From: an uncultured Clostridia bacterium
Lineage (GTDB): Bacteria; Bacillota; Clostridia; Acetivibrionales; CALMWN01
Assembly (NCBI GenBank): GCA_937873555.1
Contig: CALMWN010000040.1
Coordinates: 1-13,140, forward strand
DNA: 13,140 bases
Direction: 5' to 3'
Both the position numbers and the translations under genes were made by a program. Every line of letters starts with the position of its first letter. Positions within the stretch are counted from its first letter, which is position 1. The notes beneath the pieces were generated by a model. The model worked only from the letters and a program-made list of their open reading frames with translations. It did no database searches and was not told the origin of the DNA. Shown piece after piece: positions 5,540 to 13,097 of the stretch.

Positions 5540-6499
5540 ATGGCGGAAGCTGCACTGGCTGAAAAGCAAAGCGGCAGGTCTGGGCAAAAAAACATAAAAA
5601 AGAAAATCAGGCTTTTAAAGAATGATTTTGATTTATATTTGATGCTGATTCCTATGGTTTTGTTTTTTCTCATATTTACTTACAAGCCTATGACCGGCCT
5701 GGTGGTTGCTTTCAAGTATTACAGCCCGTTTAAAGGCATTTGGGGAAGCAGATGGGTAGGCCTGCAGTATTTCATTGAGTTCTTTACAGGTCCATATGCA
5801 TTGAGAACTATAGTGAACACCTTCAGAATCAGTCTTTCTTCGTTAATTGTAGGTTTCCCGATGCCGATAATTCTGGCATTGCTGTTGAATGAGCTAAGAG
5901 CGTACCGGTTCAAAAAGGCTGTGCAGACAATCAGCTATATTCCGCACTTTATTTCTACCGTAGTAGTCTGTGGTATGATAACCAGTTTTCTTGCCCCTAC
6001 AACCGGAGTGGTCAATACCATATTAAAGTGGTACGGCCTTGACCCTGTTTATTTCCTGTCGATTCCGGCATACTTTGTGCCTATCTATATAGCAATGGAA
6101 ATATGGAAGAACACAGGCTACAACTCCATAATATACATTGCTGCATTAACATCAATAAGCGATGAGCTTTATGAGGCAGCCACGGTCGACGGAGCCGGCA
6201 GATGGAAACAGTTTTTGCATATTACTCTGCCGTCACTTATGCCTACGATAGTCATCATGCTGCTTGTAAGGCTGGGGGGCATACTCAATGTAGGATATGA
6301 GGCAATTATACTGCTTTATAACCCCAGTATTTATGAAACAGCTGATGTAATAAGTACTTTTGTATACAGAACAGGTATTACAGAGGGGCGGTATGACTTT
6401 GCGACAGCGGTTGGACTATTCAACTCCCTAGTGGCGTTTATCATTGTAATTATTGCCAACAAGTTCAGCAACAAACTGACGGATACAGGTCTTTGGTGA
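5540..6499 (+). CDS. Carbohydrate ABC transporter permease, LplB/YtcP-partner type
   Basis: This 319-residue inner-membrane permease belongs to the binding-protein-dependent transport family (MalF-like, LplB group). A basic, cytoplasmic N-terminus (about 30 residues) precedes six predicted membrane segments. The first is near residues 33-48, and FTYKPMTGLVVAFKYY is the characteristic LplB-type sequence. The cytoplasmic EAA loop, which contacts the ATPase, is at residues 211-231 (YEAATVDGAGRWKQ). The start is supported by a purine-rich GGAAGTGGGG ribosome site. It is the first gene of the operon after the TTGACA promoter. The stop lies 14 bases before the second permease's likely GTG, so the two are tightly coupled. 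This group usually imports oligosaccharides, or lipo- or uronate-containing sugars. Confidence 0.93.
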   Translation: MAEAALAEKQSGRSGQKNIKKKIRLLKNDFDLYLMLIPMVLFFLIFTYKPMTGLVVAFKYYSPFKGIWGSRWVGLQYFIEFFTGPYALRTIVNTFRISLSSLIVGFPMPIILALLLNELRAYRFKKAVQTISYIPHFISTVVVCGMITSFLAPTTGVVNTILKWYGLDPVYFLSIPAYFVPIYIAMEIWKNTGYNSIIYIAALTSISDELYEAATVDGAGRWKQFLHITLPSLMPTIVIMLLVRLGGILNVGYEAIILLYNPSIYETADVISTFVYRTGITEGRYDFATAVGLFNSLVAFIIVIIANKFSNKLTDTGLW

Positions 6500-6513
6500 A
6501 GGAGGAAAGCAGT

Positions 6514-7383
6514 GTGAATAAAAGAAGCATAGGCGAAAAAGTCTTTAATGTTATTAATATCTTAGTATTGAGCTCTGTACTTCTCTTTACCCTTTACCCC
6601 TTTTACTACACTTTTATAGCTTCAATAAGCGAGGGCAGCCTGGTGATAATGGGCAAGGTAGTGCTCCAGCCTATGAACATAACATTCAGAGCCTATGAGC
6701 TCATTCCTACCATAGACTACTTTTTTACCGCATACGGAAATACTTTTTTCTACACCTTCTTCGGTGCATTGGCCAGCATGGTTATTATGACTATGGGTGG
6801 GTATGCACTTTCGAGAAAAAGGCTCAAAGGCAGAAAATTCGTAAATATGATGATTTCATTCACTATGTGGTTTAATGCAGGAATGATTCCCTTTTATCTG
6901 AACATGGACTCCCTGGGGCTTATTAACACAAGAGCCGGAATTATTTTCGGCTTCGCCGGCTCTGCTTTTTACATAATAATTCTGAGGAGCTATTTTGAGA
7001 GTATGCCCATAGAGCTTGAAGAGGCTGCCAAGGTTGACGGTATGTCCAACTTCGGTATATTCGTAAAAATAGCACTTCCCATATCAACCCCGGTTCTTGC
7101 CACAATCTCACTGTATTGTGCGGTAGACCGCTGGAACGGCTACTTCTGGGCGATGATTCTTCTTAAGGATATCAAGCTTGTTCCCCTTCAGGTTCTTCTA
7201 AAAAAGCTGATAATAGAAAGAAATGTTCTTGCAAGCGTTGACACAGGGGGATCTTTTGATTTCACACGTGAAACTCTCATCTACGCAATCGTAATAGTTG
7301 CCATTATCCCGATAATTTTAGCCTATCCCTTTGCCCAGAGATATTTTGTCAAAGGTCTTACAGTAGGCTCTGTTAAAGGATAG
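6514..7383 (+). CDS. Carbohydrate ABC transporter permease, YtcP/AraQ type
   Basis: This is a 289-residue MalG-like permease that forms the heterodimeric channel with the preceding permease. The first membrane segment is near residues 12-35, and the EAA loop is at 169-190 (LEEAAKVDGMSNF, then IALPIS). The C-terminus FAQRYFVKGLTVGSVKG is typical of this family. The GTG at 6514 is chosen because GGAGG at 6501-6505 is 8 bases before it. An alternative in-frame TTG at 6493 would overlap the upstream stop and lacks a ribosome site. The binding-protein gene follows after about 60 bases containing a small hairpin. Confidence 0.93.
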   Translation: MNKRSIGEKVFNVINILVLSSVLLFTLYPFYYTFIASISEGSLVIMGKVVLQPMNITFRAYELIPTIDYFFTAYGNTFFYTFFGALASMVIMTMGGYALSRKRLKGRKFVNMMISFTMWFNAGMIPFYLNMDSLGLINTRAGIIFGFAGSAFYIIILRSYFESMPIELEEAAKVDGMSNFGIFVKIALPISTPVLATISLYCAVDRWNGYFWAMILLKDIKLVPLQVLLKKLIIERNVLASVDTGGSFDFTRETLIYAIVIVAIIPIILAYPFAQRYFVKGLTVGSVKG

Positions 7384-7385
7384 AC

Positions 7386-7400
7386 GCACAGACTTTGTGC
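7386..7400 (+). repeat. Small hairpin between permease and binding-protein genes
   Basis: GCACA (7386-7390) and TGTGC (7396-7400) pair around GACTT and are followed by TATTTTAG. Such hairpins between permease and binding-protein genes sometimes alter mRNA stability or cause partial termination. With five pairs and no T-run, this one is weak. Confidence 0.25.
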
Positions 7401-7446
7401 TATTTTAGTACCTGTCTCTTAAAATAATTTAGAAAGGATGATCAGA

Positions 7447-9072
7447 ATGAAAAACCTAAAGCTTCTAAAAGCCATGGCATTTGTATTAACAGCCTTGTTG
7501 ATGCTTTCAGCGTGTTCAAAACCTGCTCCCTCATCCTCAGCTCCAGCTTCTCAGGCAGCCGGCACAGCAGCCTCGGGTGGTTCAACCACAGCGGCAAAGA
7601 ATTTCCTTTGCAGTGACAAGCCCATCACTCTTAGCGCACATATCCACTGGAGCAATGTATATGTGCTCAATGATAACTGGACAATCACAAAAGAAGCTGC
7701 AAAGCTAACCAACATAAGCCTAAAAGGGACAGCCTCCCCTGCGGAAACTGATTCCAAGCAAGCCTTCAACCTTATGATTGCAAGCAAGAATATTCCTGAT
7801 ATGGTGGGCGGCAACAGAGACAGTATAAACAAGTTCGGAATGGAGGGTGCATTTGTTCCACTAAATGACCTTATTGAAAAGAATGCTCCCGATATTAAGA
7901 AATACCTGGATGCAAATCCTGATGTTAAGGCAGCTATAACTGCTGCAGACGGAAAAATATATCAGATACCCTTTGTTTACCGTGCTTTGATTTCCGAGGC
8001 GTGGTTCATCCGTGAAGATTGGCTCAAAAAGCTTAATCTTAAGGCTCCTACAACTGTTGATGAGATGTACAACGTATTAAAGGCGTTTGTAACGCAGGAC
8101 CCCAACGGAAACGGACAGAAGGACGAGGTTGGCCTTTTCACCAGACTTTCGAGCCCACAGGACAACAAGGTATTAAGTGTGCTTTCACTTTTCGGAGTGA
8201 GCGATTACTGGCATACAAACAAGAATGGAAAAGTTGAAATAGGGTTATATACTCCGGAATACAAGCAGGCTATTAAAAATGTTGCAAAGTGGTATTCTGA
8301 AGGACTTATTGACAAGGAAATCTTTACAAGAGGATCTAAGTCAAGAGACATACTATTCCCTGAAAACAATGGCGGCGTTATACACGATTGGATTCCTTCC
8401 ACTTGCAGTTATAATCCGAAGATTTCCGAGAAAGTTCCGGGATTTAAACTTATCGGCATATTGCCTCCCAAGGATATCAACGGCGATGTGTGGGAAGTTG
8501 CGGCAAGGGATAAACTCAGTGGTGCGGGATGGGCTATGTCAGTCAACAACAAGTACCAGGTCGAGAGTATCAAGTATATGAATTTCTGGTGGAAAGATGA
8601 AGGCATAAGACTCTCTACATACGGCATTGAGGGTGATACTTACACAATGGTCGACGGCAAACCCAAATACACAGACAAGGTTCTTAAGGCTTCCAATCCC
8701 ATTAACGACTATATGAGAAAACTCGGAGGACAGATCGATGACATGGGCTACCCTCACGATGCCTCTTACGAGCGTTTTATGACAGATGAAGAGGGTATCA
8801 AGACACTTGATCTTTACGAGAAGTCCGGTGTTGTAAACAAGATGAATGTTAAACTTCCTGCGTTAAGCTTCACTGAGAAGGAACTGAACCTCATAACCTC
8901 CAAGTACCCCACCTGCAGGACATATATGCTGGAACAACTGCAGAAGTGGACATTTGACGGAAGCAAAGTTGACGCAGAGTTCAATAATTATATGTCTACC
9001 TTGAAATCAATGGGCATTGAGGAAATCATTGCAACATATCAGGCAGCTTATGATAGAATGAATAAAAAGTAA
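7447..9072 (+). CDS. Extracellular solute-binding lipoprotein of the sugar ABC transporter
   Basis: This is a 541-residue lipid-anchored substrate-binding protein, the usual size for LplA/YtcQ-type oligosaccharide binders. The signal peptide has a basic start (MKNLKLLK), a hydrophobic core and the lipobox LSAC, with Cys23 as the lipidated residue. A Ser/Ala/Pro/Gly/Thr-rich linker runs to about residue 50. DPNGNGQKDE at residues 218-227 is an EF-hand-like calcium loop commonly seen in this family. The ATG at 7447 is preferred to the ATG at 7438: the ribosome site GAAAGGA directly abuts the latter but is correctly spaced for the former. It captures the sugar outside the cell and delivers it to the two permeases. 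The ligand cannot be predicted. Confidence 0.93.
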   Translation: MKNLKLLKAMAFVLTALLMLSACSKPAPSSSAPASQAAGTAASGGSTTAAKNFLCSDKPITLSAHIHWSNVYVLNDNWTITKEAAKLTNISLKGTASPAETDSKQAFNLMIASKNIPDMVGGNRDSINKFGMEGAFVPLNDLIEKNAPDIKKYLDANPDVKAAITAADGKIYQIPFVYRALISEAWFIREDWLKKLNLKAPTTVDEMYNVLKAFVTQDPNGNGQKDEVGLFTRLSSPQDNKVLSVLSLFGVSDYWHTNKNGKVEIGLYTPEYKQAIKNVAKWYSEGLIDKEIFTRGSKSRDILFPENNGGVIHDWIPSTCSYNPKISEKVPGFKLIGILPPKDINGDVWEVAARDKLSGAGWAMSVNNKYQVESIKYMNFWWKDEGIRLSTYGIEGDTYTMVDGKPKYTDKVLKASNPINDYMRKLGGQIDDMGYPHDASYERFMTDEEGIKTLDLYEKSGVVNKMNVKLPALSFTEKELNLITSKYPTCRTYMLEQLQKWTFDGSKVDAEFNNYMSTLKSMGIEEIIATYQAAYDRMNKK

Positions 9073-9094
9073 TAAAAATTGAGGAGGCTTACAT

Positions 9095-9901
9095 ATGAAA
9101 TTGGCGTTTACAACCTTGGGCAGTCCGGACTGGAGCTTTGACAAGACTTTGGAAGAAGCAAGAAAGTTAGGCTTTGAGGCTATAGAAATAAGAGGTGTTG
9201 AAGGGAAAATGCTTGCAAATGAGATAATACAGTTTTTCCCGGAAAACCAGGCTGAAACTAAAGCAAAACTGGCAGCATACAATTTGGAGATTTGCGGTTT
9301 CGGCACTTCCGTTAAATTTCATGATTTTGATAAATATGACGCTGCTATTGCAGAGGGTAAAACTGCAATAGATGTATGTGCCCGGATGGGGATACCGTCC
9401 ATCAGGGTTTTTGGCGACAGGATTGCCTCTGAAGATGTAAGAGATGCAGTAATTCAAAAGGCTATAACTGGAATGAGGGAATTGTGTGCCTACGCAGCGG
9501 GTAAGAATGTCAAAGTTCTCCTGGAGGTTCACGGCGACTTTAACACGGTTGAAAATGTCATGGACCTTGCAAACGGTGTGAAGGATTGTCCTGAGTTTGG
9601 CATACTATGGGACATAGAGCACAGCGACAAAATATATGGTGATGATTACATGAAATTCTACAGCCGGATTAAGCCATTTATCTCACATACGCATATAAAG
9701 GACCATCACAGGGCAAACGGGGAGTTTAAACTTTGTCCGATCGGCGAGGGGGATATCCCGATCAAGGAGATTGTAAAAACCCTAGAGGCAGACGGTTATA
9801 CAGGTTACTACTCTTTGGAATGGGAAAAGAAATGGCATCCTGAGCTGCCTGAGCCGGAAATTGCTTATCCTGGCTATGTCAAGTATATGAAAAATATATA
9901 A
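9095..9901 (+). CDS. Sugar phosphate isomerase/epimerase (xylose isomerase-like TIM barrel)
   Basis: This 268-residue cytoplasmic TIM-barrel enzyme belongs to the IolE/IolI-like superfamily. All four expected metal ligands are visible: E144 (VLLEVHGD), D173 (LWDIEH), H200 (SHTHIKD) and E242 (SLEWE), with H176 and K202 as likely catalytic neighbours. It should therefore be an active divalent-metal enzyme acting on a sugar or keto-sugar. GAGGAGG lies a suitable distance before the ATG. The gene starts 22 bases after the binding-protein stop and ends 16 bases before the Gfo/Idh/MocA gene, so its substrate is probably the imported sugar or the product of that oxidoreductase. It shares fold but little sequence with the isomerase at 3413-4201, which lacks two of these ligands. 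Confidence 0.9.
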   Translation: MKLAFTTLGSPDWSFDKTLEEARKLGFEAIEIRGVEGKMLANEIIQFFPENQAETKAKLAAYNLEICGFGTSVKFHDFDKYDAAIAEGKTAIDVCARMGIPSIRVFGDRIASEDVRDAVIQKAITGMRELCAYAAGKNVKVLLEVHGDFNTVENVMDLANGVKDCPEFGILWDIEHSDKIYGDDYMKFYSRIKPFISHTHIKDHHRANGEFKLCPIGEGDIPIKEIVKTLEADGYTGYYSLEWEKKWHPELPEPEIAYPGYVKYMKNI

Positions 9902-9917
9902 ACGGGGTGAATTGACT

Positions 9918-11000
9918 ATGAGTAAACTAAGAGTCGCAATAATCGGATACGGAAGAAGCGGAAGGAATATCCACAGGCATCTTTTATCCCAACTTCACGA
10001 TTTGTTTGAGATTGTAGCATATGTAGACAAGGATCAGCAGAGACAGGAGATGATAAAGGCAGAGAACAACTGCGTGCCTTTGTCAGACTACACCGAGCTG
10101 TACGGCAGAACTGACATAGATTTTGTGATTAATGCGTCGTTCAGTCATGATCATGCTCCTATCTCTATTGAACTCTTAAAACACGGCTTCAACGTATTGT
10201 CCGAAAAGCCCGCGGCAGGTAGTGCGGACAAGTTTAAGGAGATAATGCAGACCTCAAAGGATACCGGAAAGGCATATTATATATTCCAGCAGTACCGCTT
10301 TGCTCCGTCTTTTGTAAAGGTCAAGGAGATTATCGGCTCAGGTGTGCTGGGCAGGATTGTGCAGATAAATCTCAACTACTCAAATTTCATACGCCGCTGG
10401 GATTGGCAGACGATACAGGGCTTCACCGCTGGCAGCCTTCTGAATACCGGCCCGCACCCGGTTGACCAGGCTCTTGATCTTATGGGCTTCCCGGATGATA
10501 TTAACGTCACCTGCGCTATGGACAGGGCACATACCTATGGTGATGCCGAGGACTATGTAAAGCTTATTCTCAGGGCGACAGGATCTCCAGTGCTCGACAT
10601 AGAGATTTCCAGCTGCAACGGCTTCTCGGACTATACCTATCTGGTACAGGGTACAAGAGGAACATTAAAAGGTACTACGAAGCAGCTTGACTGGAAGTAT
10701 TATATCGACAGTGAAGAGGAGGCAAGGGTTTTAATCAAGGAGCCACTCAGAAATGAAAAGGGTGAACCTATCTACTGCTCCGAAAAGCTTACCTTCCACA
10801 CTGATAAATGGATAGCCGAAGGTGATGAGGCCAATGACTTTGATTTTAAAGGTCTGAAATTCTATAAAGAGTTTTATGACTGTATGAAAGGCGGCAAACC
10901 ATTCCCCATTACACAGGAACAGGTGTTGAAGCAGATGAGGATTATGGAAGAATCCCACAGGCAGAACGAAAAGACCATAAACAGGTTCATAACTGTATAA
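9918..11000 (+). CDS. Gfo/Idh/MocA family NAD(P)-dependent oxidoreductase
   Basis: This is a 360-residue sugar dehydrogenase of the glucose-fructose oxidoreductase/inositol dehydrogenase family. The N-terminal Rossmann domain has GYGRSG at residues 10-15. SEKPAA carries the conserved E96-K97-P98 motif, in which Lys binds substrate and cofactor. The C-terminal alpha/beta domain contains NTGPHPVDQ with H180 and D183, the usual catalytic pair. The family oxidises a sugar hydroxyl to a ketone or the reverse. The ATG at 9918 is chosen because GGGGTGA at 9904-9910 is 7 bases before it; the in-frame TTG at 9912 has no room for a ribosome site. It is the last gene of the transporter operon, followed by a large hairpin. 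Pairing with the isomerase/epimerase suggests consecutive steps. Confidence 0.92.
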   Translation: MSKLRVAIIGYGRSGRNIHRHLLSQLHDLFEIVAYVDKDQQRQEMIKAENNCVPLSDYTELYGRTDIDFVINASFSHDHAPISIELLKHGFNVLSEKPAAGSADKFKEIMQTSKDTGKAYYIFQQYRFAPSFVKVKEIIGSGVLGRIVQINLNYSNFIRRWDWQTIQGFTAGSLLNTGPHPVDQALDLMGFPDDINVTCAMDRAHTYGDAEDYVKLILRATGSPVLDIEISSCNGFSDYTYLVQGTRGTLKGTTKQLDWKYYIDSEEEARVLIKEPLRNEKGEPIYCSEKLTFHTDKWIAEGDEANDFDFKGLKFYKEFYDCMKGGKPFPITQEQVLKQMRIMEESHRQNEKTINRFITV

Positions 11001-11020
11001 AGCTATTAAATATTAACAAT

Positions 11021-11069
11021 AACTTAGGCAGCCGCACATGGATTATTTCTTTGCGCGGCTTCTTAAGTT
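11021..11069 (+). terminator. Imperfect hairpin after the transporter operon
   Basis: AACTTAGG-C-AGCCGC (11021-11035) pairs with GCGGCT-T-CTTAAGTT (11055-11069): 15 positions with one C-T mismatch and one G-T pair, around a 19-base loop. It begins 20 bases after the oxidoreductase stop, the expected place for a terminator. No strong T-run follows, so it may instead protect the 3' end of the mRNA, or act in alternative pairing with 11075-11118. Confidence 0.5.
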
Positions 11070-11074
11070 ACATC

Positions 11075-11115
11075 CGGCTGTAAGGATAATCAGTATATTC
11101 CTGCAAAAACAGCCG
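11075..11115 (+). repeat. Second inverted repeat in the gap before the sensor gene
   Basis: CGGCTGT (11075-11081) pairs perfectly with ACAGCCG (11109-11115) across a 27-base loop. The right arm continues as AGCCGCAC, which repeats the left arm of the preceding hairpin (11030-11037). The four arms can therefore pair in more than one way. A terminator of the operon or a mutually exclusive RNA fold are both possible. Confidence 0.35.
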
Positions 11116-11180
11116 CACTTATCATATTTGAAATTTTACTGTAAATATTTTGAGCTGATATTTTTTTAAGCTGATTAAGG

Positions 11181-11189
11181 TGTTATAAT
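11181..11189 (+). promoter_or_regulatory. Extended -10 promoter of the sensor-regulator gene
   Basis: TGTTATAAT contains a perfect TATAAT (11184-11189) with TG one base upstream, the extended -10 form that can work without a good -35. The -35 region is only a T-run. Transcription should begin near 11196, where the ATTGCTG motif starts. Two direct repeats AGCTGAT at 11153-11159 and 11169-11175, 16 bases apart, lie just upstream and could be activator sites. Confidence 0.5.
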
Positions 11190-11195
11190 GTTTAT

Positions 11196-11215
11196 ATTGC
11201 TGGCCTTTATGCAAT
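11196..11215 (+). promoter_or_regulatory. Shared motif ATTGCTG-N7-TGCAAT before the sensor-regulator gene
   Basis: ATTGCTG (11196-11202) and TGCAAT (11210-11215) bracket GCCTTTA, forming an ATTGC/GCAAT dyad at the predicted start of transcription. It matches the element at 3342-3360 at nearly every position once one base is inserted. It is a candidate operator or 5' RNA hairpin common to the two ends of the island. Confidence 0.35.
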
Positions 11216-11267
11216 GGGAATATTAATTCATTGTGCTATACGCCGTTGTTGGGGGTGTGGGGGTTAA

Positions 11268-13097
11268 ATGAAAAATTCCTTTCTGGCAAGAATCCTGATT
11301 ACATATGTCATAATAGTATTCAGCCTTATATTTATTATCTTTATAGGGTATTACATCTACATACAAAACGAAGCACAGAAAAGAATAGAAGAATCTGATT
11401 CAGCGAGCTTTCTGACCTATGTGGGAAACTGCGAGGAGCTTTTCGAAACCATAAATTACATTGCCGGAGCTGTCAGGACAATAAACAGCCTCGACAGGTT
11501 CGCATACAGTTCAAAAGAAGATTATTATGTCAGACTGACTGAGCTTTATAATGATATGTCGATGCTCAACCAGAGGCTGGCAGAAAGACAGTGTAAGGTT
11601 GTTGTACACAAAATCAACGACAGCACTGCAGTATCAAGCCTTTCCACTATTACTATTCCTGCGCTTGTGAGCGAGTTCGGTATAAGTCCGGCAACCTACA
11701 AGGATATCATTTCAGGGCTCTCTGATACCCCTTTGTATGGCGGACATTATGTTTTCACTGACAGAAGCATTATATATATAACCTCAAAAAGTTATGTCGA
11801 TAATAAGATGATAATACTGGTGATTATTGATGCTGCCAGGATTGTTATGAAAACACCGGATGAGGATATGACGGTTTCCTTTACACCGGAAGGAAGAAGT
11901 GTGACCGATCTGCGCACCAAAGCATCAAATATCCCCGTTAAGCTTGAATCAGACGCTTCGATGACATCAGGAACACTTTATACCAAAAAGCAGGACAATT
12001 TGACTTACAAATGGGTAAAATCACGATTTTTAAGCCTTAATTATTTCTACTTTACCAACAGTTCAATGATTAATAAAAAGATGATAGTCACAATGGCGAA
12101 TATGCTCTTTATCCTTTTAGGAGTTTGCGTATTGGCCTTTGTAGTGATACTGTTCTTTTCAATCAGACTATACAAACCGATTGAGCGCCTTATTAACACC
12201 TTCATGTCATTCGATGTAAACGGAAAGCTTTCCAAAAGCTCTATAAACGATATAGATTATATCGCACAACAGGTTTGTAACATCAGGAGCTCCAATCAGG
12301 AACTGGTGAAAAAGGTAGAGGACAGCAACAAATATATTATGGACAAGCTGATATTTGAAATACTGATGGGAAGCTATAATCCCACAACAGTTGATGCTGA
12401 ACTCAAAAGGCTGTCCCTTGACTGGTTATGCGAGGAATGCTTTGTTATAGCTTTTGAGCTTTCCGATGTCAACAACGAGATGCTGGTAAAGAGCCCAGCC
12501 CTTTTGGATAACGTTGTCAAGGTGATCAGAGAACAGATCGGCAGTGATTTCCGATGTGAAAACATACTTTTAAATCAGGACACTCCTTGCTTTGTGGTTA
12601 ACTGCAGCAGCATTTCCATACTGAAGGACAGGCTGAATGAAATAGTGGCGGTGATTGATACTGCATTCGGACTGCTGTTGTCGGCATATATCGGCAACAT
12701 GAGTGAAGGACTGGATGGATTAAGAACTTCATTCATTACCGGCAACCGCCTCTTGGAGAATAAGAACCTGATTTCAATCAAAAACGTTTATGATTACAGG
12801 GATATCAAGGAGCTTCCTGTAAATCTGGTTGTATATCCGCTCAATAATGAGATGCAGCTCATAAATGCAGTTGAAAAAAACAACTCTCATGAAGTAAAAA
12901 GACTTATAAATTACATATTTGCAGAATATGTTGACAAAGCTTTTATTAATAAGGAATACAGGGATTTGATAATCTTCGCACTTGCAAATACAATAAACAG
13001 ATCGATGCAAAAGGCTGGCATCCAACTGTCTTCAGTATCTGAGGAGGGAAAGATACTATACCTTGAGCTTAAGATGTGCAAGGACAGTCATATGCTT
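11268..13097 (+). CDS. Membrane-anchored AraC/YesN-like sensor-regulator, 3' end missing
   Basis: Residues 1-610 are genomic. TM1 is at about residues 7-31, an extracytoplasmic sensor domain at about 32-272, TM2 at about 273-298, and a HAMP-like linker (RLYKPIERLINTF) follows. The cytoplasmic part starts near SNKYIMDKLIFEILMGSY. This is the layout of large Firmicutes AraC regulators that sense a signal outside the membrane and end in an AraC double helix-turn-helix, typically about 750 residues in all. That DNA-binding domain is absent because the contig ends. The reading frame continues into adapter sequence as six artificial residues and an artificial TGA at 13116-13118, so the gene is incomplete, not a natural short form. 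A G-rich ribosome site (GGGGGTGTGGGGG, 11251-11263) precedes the ATG. Its placement suggests control of the neighbouring transporter operon. Confidence 0.85.

Noticed and set aside
11251..11263. G-quadruplex at the sensor gene's ribosome site (GGGGGTGTGGGGG)
   Set aside because: There are only two G-runs, too few for a standard intramolecular quadruplex; a G-rich ribosome-binding site explains it better.
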